Below are positions 58,659 to 64,000 of a stretch of 64,000 nt of DNA, in pieces. The notes beneath the pieces are model-generated. The model saw only the letters and a list, made by a program, of their open reading frames with translations, was not told the origin of the DNA and ran no database searches. This DNA is from Epiperipatus broadwayi (lineage: Eukaryota; Onychophora; Udeonychophora; Euonychophora; Peripatidae), in the NCBI GenBank assembly GCA_028023455.1, contig JAQFVV010012513.1, positions 1,125,001 through 1,189,000 of the forward strand, in the 5' to 3' direction. A program made the position numbers and the translations under genes. The first letter of the stretch is position 1; each line of letters begins with the position of its first letter.

Positions 58659-59925
58659 TCTTTAATTAAAAAAAAAAGAAATTTTATATATAAATTTATG
58701 GGTGCTTGTATTATTATTGTTATTATATAGTTTATAGATGATAAACATAAGCAGTTGTAGACAGAGAATGTAATAAGAAGCAATATTTAATATATTGATA
58801 TATTATTTTTTCATTAAATAATGTGTTAAATTATTTACCTGTATTTTTTATTAAATAAAGTAGATCAGAAAGAAGGTGTAAAAGAAAGTGATCAAGATTA
58901 GTAGATAAAATTAGGCACACATGTAAAAGAGTGTGAATGAAAGAGGCCACCTGTTTTAAACATAAGACATTATTTTACACAAGTCTTTATTGACTTTAGA
59001 ATAAAGTATTTTTGTGTGTAATCTGTATCTAAGATTATCTTGAGAAAGGAGAGGGAATGCTTTGATGGAATAAATATTTATTAATCTTCTTATTAATCTT
59101 TTTGTTAATGACTTGAGGACCGTCAACTTGTAAAACTTGGATCTTTATCTCAAGATAACAACATTTGCAGGTGGCCATTTTGGTCAGATATTCAAAATAT
59201 AAAAATGAATTAAACAATATTTTAGAGGTCAGTTTTTGTTACTGTTAAAGGAAAAGAGATGTAGTCATTAAGATGCAGTTTTTAAAAAGCATTCATTTTT
59301 AATAATTTTAAGAAAGAGAATCACTGAACAAAATGCAGTTTTGAAGGCAATCACTTAACCATTTTTAAGAATGGCAATCAGTTAATAATATTACAAATAT
59401 GCAATTCTTTTAAACTAAAAGAAATGAGCAGCTAAAGTTAAAGTTTTTTTTTTTAAACTCAGGAGTTGTTTGATTTTTTTTTATTTCTCTCTTTAAAAAT
59501 TTAAAGAAGATAAATGACTCTTGTTTTAAAGTTATCAGCATAAAAGATGTGTGCCTATATATGTACATAATTCACAGCAGGATTGACATAAAGAAATGGA
59601 ACAAAATTGAATTTCTTTGAGGAAGTTATTGAAATTCTATAAAAATGGTATTAATAAATATTTTGGTTATGAAGGAGATAATCAGGATGCTGTGTTAAAC
59701 TCACTGTTTCTGCTCCTTGAAATCTGACATAATGGGTTAAATCACTAATCTACTGTGGACTCATATACCGGTCGATAGTAACCAAAAGAATGGTCAAATT
59801 TAAAACCAGCCACAGATGTCATCTGATCATCATCTTTGAAAAGAGGAGAAAGAAAAAAAAATTATGAAAGCCATATATATAGCCAAGTTTGATTAGACTA
59901 TAAATCAATTTTTTTTAAGTTTTCC
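58081..59925. other. No gene; (CA)n(TA)n microsatellite
   Basis: 58615-58658 is CA repeats followed by TA repeats. The rest is AT-rich without a recognised protein or RNA. Confidence 0.5.
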
Positions 59926-60124
59926 TCACATTTATCTAAAGCGTCTACAACAATTCTTTTTAAAATGGTAGAAACAAACAAGGCAACCAATTCATATTTA
60001 TCTAAAAGTATTAACAATAAATTCTTTTTAAAATGGTAGAAACAAGCCAGTCAACCAATTCATATTTATCTTAAAAGTATCTGCAAGAACTTTTCTTTTT
60101 AAATGGTGGAAACAGGCAAATCAA
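59926..60124. repeat. Tandem repeat, unit about 70 bp
   Basis: TTCTTTTTAAAATGGTAGAA starts at 59953 and 60022, and TTCTTTTTAAATGGTGGAAA at 60093. Between them CAACCAATTCATATTTATCT is repeated. Nearly three units. Confidence 0.85.
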
Positions 60125-61380
60125 CCTGTGGAAGCTAGAAGTAGGCAAACGGTCTGAAAATTCAAACCTGGGACATTCATAAGAAGTGAAAATAATCAGG
60201 TAACTTTGAACTTTCATTAACAAATCTTTTATTCTTACTTATTGACAGTAAACTTTAATTTATAAAGTCAAAGTATTTTATTTTTTTTTCTTTTGATACA
60301 GAAAACATTCAGAGTTTGTTCATTGATTATGTTATTCTTAGTAATACATGGCAATACACACACAGTTTAAATTCATTAAACATAGTTTGTTTTTCATTAT
60401 TTTGATTTTTTTTATTGTTCTATATTGTAATACTAAGATGTTTTTATTATTATTATTGTTCAACCTCTCAATATATGCTTGATGTTTTTTTTTATTATTG
60501 TTATTTATTTTGCTCAAGGTTGCAATATTTTTTATATATATATAAATGTGATTTATGTAATAATCATTACATAGAGGTACATATTTTAAATATATATGTT
60601 GACATATCACAAGGTGTGTGTGACTGCTTATATAAACATGTCAAAAGAATAGGTTATGCATAATTAATTTAAATGTAGTAAATTGAAGAGCAGGGCTTCA
60701 CATGTGTATGGAAGTGGAAAGAGAACACACACATTACACAAATGTAATTTGCTTTTATGACATATAATAAGTAGTGAAAATTTTGAATGAGCATTTATAG
60801 AATTTTTTTTCTAATGTCATTTTAAGCCAGCTTATTTTAAAATATCAAAAATGACAAACTTGTATATTAGGTTTATTTGGTTATGCGTATATAATTTTTT
60901 GTATTGATTCTATATTTAATTAATATAATAATAAGTCATTATATAATTGGCCGAATGAGTTAAAAATCAAAACTTTTAATTGGCCAACTCACAACTTTAA
61001 CAAAATCTATTGTTAAAATAGATTCACTTTTAATAATATAAATACGTTAGTTTCGTTTGTAAAAAGTATTGTAACGATATATAAATATGTCATTACATTA
61101 AATTAAAATAAAATCTTAAAGTTCGCAAATAAAAATAAATGTATTAAAAAAAAAAAACTAAACGCTAAAATTAAAATGTTCGTTAAACGTATATATTCGC
61201 ACAGATACTAAACTTTAAAAATTTTTTTTTTTTATAAATAAAAAAAGGTATTTGAACGTACTTTTTTTTATATAAAAAAAAGATTTAAATATAAAAATAG
61301 TTTAAAAAAGAAATAACGTAAGTAAAAATAAAAACAGGTATTAATTAATTCCTGTAATCTGTAAATGGAAATGATTGTTT
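60125..61380. other. No gene seen
   Basis: AT-rich with homopolymer runs; the open frames here read low-complexity sequence. Confidence 0.5.
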
Positions 61381-62446
61381 ATTAATTATCCAAAAGCTGT
61401 GTAATTAAAAAGTCAGATGAAAAATAGATAAGAGAAGAAAGAGATTTTAGTTTGACCAATGGAAGCAAATAAAGGCCCGGACCATAACGAAAAAAAATGG
61501 AACAGTGACGTTTTTGTTCATGGAATCCATAGGAGGACAATAAAAAGAAAAATATTGAGTTCCAGTCAAGTTTTCCGGCTTGTTTTTGAGGGTCGTGATA
61601 GGATGCACATATCACACACTCTCTCTCTATTTTAAAAATGAACTGACTGTGATACCGAAATGAACCAGCTAATGCTACCTCCGGAACATCTGACCAGGTT
61701 TTCAAATAAAGACTCCATGGGAATTTACATCAAGAGCAGTGATTCTTCTACTGTAAGCTATTGACATGAACTCTAAAATTTAAAACTAATTAAGAACTTT
61801 CGTTCAAGCTTATGAACTTCTATCTGACTTTTAAGTTAAAAATCAATTGATAATGTTTAAAATTTTATATGTTTTGCTTTGAAAAAAAAAAAATTCCATT
61901 TTATTATTTGTATTAATACTTATCGTATAAATTATTTAAATGCATGAAATTTAAAGTTGGGTATAGACATTGCATAGATTCGTTAGCGGTTAATTATGTT
62001 GCTGTTTCATAGTCGATTGGAATATATAAGTCATCATGTCACTGCGGTGTCTTATGATGAACACCATTGGGTTTTTTTGTATTCCCTATGCAATTGACAT
62101 TATCGATGACTTTGTATTTTGATCGGTTATGTTTATTTTGGAATGTTTTTAACCGTGGAATCTGTGCAGCCGATCTATACTCAACATTTTAAAACAAATT
62201 TTATAAAATTCATCTGTGCGAACATAATAAATGTTAAATTTAAGTCGGGCATGAATGGCTGTATAGATTTGTAAAGTTATATATAGTTTAAGGGAGGGTA
62301 ATCTTAGGTTATTCGTTTCGTAGTTGAATTGGCTCAATGGATTGGATATATTTGTGTAATTAGTAGATGTAGTATGAGATCCGCTATGGGCAGGATTGCA
62401 TATATATGCCACACACCTTCTGTTTGCCTATGGATGGGTTTGTAAG
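61381..62446. other. Less AT-rich stretch, no identified gene
   Basis: 61430-61720 is less AT-rich than its surroundings. An open frame on the minus strand (61382-61705, 107 codons, starting MKTWSDVPEVALAG) has no domain I recognise and no codon-level evidence. It could be untranslated exon or promoter sequence of a host gene. Confidence 0.35.
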
Positions 62447-62659
62447 ATGGCAAAGGACCGCAATCCATTCCTATGGAGTTTTATGTTTATTGTTCTACTC
62501 GCCAACAGATGCAGCATTCCTGTTGGTGGAGAGACAATGTCTTCTCTAACTCTACTTACTGTTCAGACATACATTCCTGACAGTATAGTATTTTGTGTTG
62601 TCGTATTTTCATGCTACATTGAATACATAAATGTATCAGATGGATTGATGCCAGTTTGA
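62447..62659 (+). CDS. Candidate first exon with a signal-peptide-like start
   Basis: The frame begins MAKDRNPFLWSFMFIVLLAN: two charged residues near the start, then a hydrophobic core FLWSFMFIVLLA, then RCSIPVGG, as expected for a secretory signal peptide. The frame runs 70 codons to a stop after GLMPV, and a second hydrophobic stretch (SIVFCVVVFSCYIEY) follows. A real exon might end earlier at a splice donor, but I see no strong donor within it. It lies in less AT-rich, non-repetitive sequence. I do not recognise the protein; a chance frame is quite possible. Confidence 0.2.
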   Translation: MAKDRNPFLWSFMFIVLLANRCSIPVGGETMSSLTLLTVQTYIPDSIVFCVVVFSCYIEYINVSDGLMPV

Positions 62660-64000
62660 CTGCGAACTTTTTGGCCTAAGGTTAAATAAGGGATAGAATA
62701 TTTTCTTTTCAAATGCAGATCTATGTAGTCTATTCATACTCGACCATCTAAATAAAATATTAAACTCATTGAAATTTATTTAAATGTAAAATTAAAGATT
62801 AATATAAAAATCTAAAATGTTAAACTTATTCCTCAAATTTAGAATGATTTTATATGTGCGTAAATAAATATTTTTATGTGCTAATTTCTGGCAGTGGCTT
62901 TTATTTTTTTATATTTGAGATATAAAGTTATATTTTATAATCTCTGCATCTCCACTGAGCTAGTGACTTGGGCTAACGATCTGAATATTTAAATAAAGTG
63001 GAATCTTAACAGCGTGTATCTGCCTACTTTATAAATTTTTCTAGGCTCAAATGCCTAGATGGCACCCTGATAGTTGCAGATACGATTGACTGCTGTCTCC
63101 ACCTTCATTTTCGATCATTGTAGTATATTAATAATTTGTCAGATTATGAAAGTAAACGAAAGTCTTTTCAAAAATAAAAATTGATTTATAATTTAAAAAA
63201 TATTCAATTGCGGTGAAATAAAAGTAACCGCTATTTGACCAACCAAAAATATTGCTGACATAATAATTTTTTTTTCACTTTAACGTTATGATAAATATGT
63301 AGCAATAAATAAATAATTCTTGGTAATATCTTAACTATTTTTCTAAAATAATTTGATTTTTAGTATTATTTTATCAATAATAATTTGTAATTCAATTCAA
63401 ATATTGTTCAAAATGTTGTAAACATTCGTTTATCATTTTCATAATAAAAATCAAAATGAATGTAACTTTTTACTTTTTGGCAGCCATTTCCCTTTCTGAC
63501 AGAAGTTGGACAGCCAATAAGATTCAAGAAAAGGTGGTGAGGAGGCGGTGCTTTGGTTTTGTTTGACATATATGGTCATTTTTATTGATTTTTTACTTGT
63601 AAAATAATTCTGAAGAGGGCACCATCTTACAGAACTTTTGATTTTCTTTCAAATGACGTATAATATGTATACATGGGATAAAAAGTAGCCGATTTAGAGT
63701 GACGTCAAATCTTCTCGTTTTTTTACGAGTCATATATAATATTAATAAATATAATTATATATCTTAATTGGTTTCGAGTTATTATTAAAAAAATATTGTT
63801 GTATTTTCTTGTCTTGATTCTATCATTTTAAATGATCATCATCACTCACAAATATGGCATCATTCACAAATATTAAGCATCACTCGCAAAATGTTAAGCA
63901 AGCTAGAATATTGATTTACATTTAAGTATTTGGGGATTAAGCTTGATATCTAACCAAGTTTTAATAATTATAGGTTAATAATAGAAAGCTAAAATTATGT
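62660..64000. promoter_or_regulatory. Possible promoter-like patch at 63480-63710 in otherwise empty sequence
   Basis: 63495-63560 is the least AT-rich part of the last kilobase and includes a CCAAT motif (63515-63519); 63700-63707 is a perfect TGACGTCA palindrome, the cAMP-response element, with a second ACGTCA-like half near 63655. No TATA box or start site is supportable and no gene follows inside the window. 63836-63895 has CATCACTCACAAATAT-like units about 25 bp apart. Confidence 0.2.

Noticed and set aside
61382-61705. 107-codon minus-strand frame
   Set aside because: No recognised domain, no repeat match and no splice context; could be chance in less AT-rich DNA.

Overview
The window is about 64 kb of very AT-rich (roughly three quarters A+T by eye) eukaryotic DNA, and I see no intact gene. 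Every coding signal I can recognise is a decayed transposable element. The combination of an RTE-type LINE, a second LINE with a zinc-knuckle C terminus, Penelope-like elements with GIY-YIG endonuclease, Merlin (ISXO2-like) and hAT (ZMYM-like) DNA transposons, a Pif1/Helitron helicase scrap, three tRNA-derived SINE families and many fold-back repeats points to an invertebrate animal. I cannot name the species or phylum from the sequence.

Layout. 0.3-6.2 kb holds three Penelope-like copies: the first has inverted and tandem pseudo-LTRs, the other two stand head to head. 7.7-10.75 kb is the longest element, an almost full-length RTE LINE (+) with endonuclease and reverse transcriptase but several frameshifts. 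10.97-13.3 kb is a block of fold-back elements, followed by a 5'-truncated RTE (-) at 13.9-15.2 kb and SINEs at 15.5-19.5 kb. 19.6-28.4 kb holds a tandem duplication, fold-back repeats, SINEs and two more RTE remnants. 29.2-31.5 kb has a Helitron-type helicase scrap, a LINE C terminus and an RTE remnant. 32.1-33.5 kb is a Merlin transposon with recognisable terminal inverted repeats. 33.5-39.9 kb is mostly unrecognised. 40-43.8 kb has a Penelope GIY-YIG remnant and a degraded hAT transposase. 44.7-54.3 kb has palindromes, SINEs and two LINE C termini. 55.4-57.4 kb is a second Merlin with a tandemly duplicated transposase segment. 58-64 kb is mostly unrecognised, with one weak candidate for a host first exon (62.45 kb) and a promoter-like patch (63.5-63.7 kb).

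How the parts relate. Autonomous LINEs would have supplied the machinery for the SINEs, which carry 13-17 bp target-site duplications at four places; two of those insertions split old transposon coding frames. A fold-back family (called F here) occurs at least six times, and three or four copies have clear 11-14 bp target duplications, more like retroposition than cut-and-paste. Several otherwise unrelated repeat families share a small module (CTGATGAAG-like, short hairpin, then GAAAC-like), which I consider the most interesting pattern. Names such as SINE-A, SINE-B, SINE-C, F, G and H are my own labels for families recognised inside this window.
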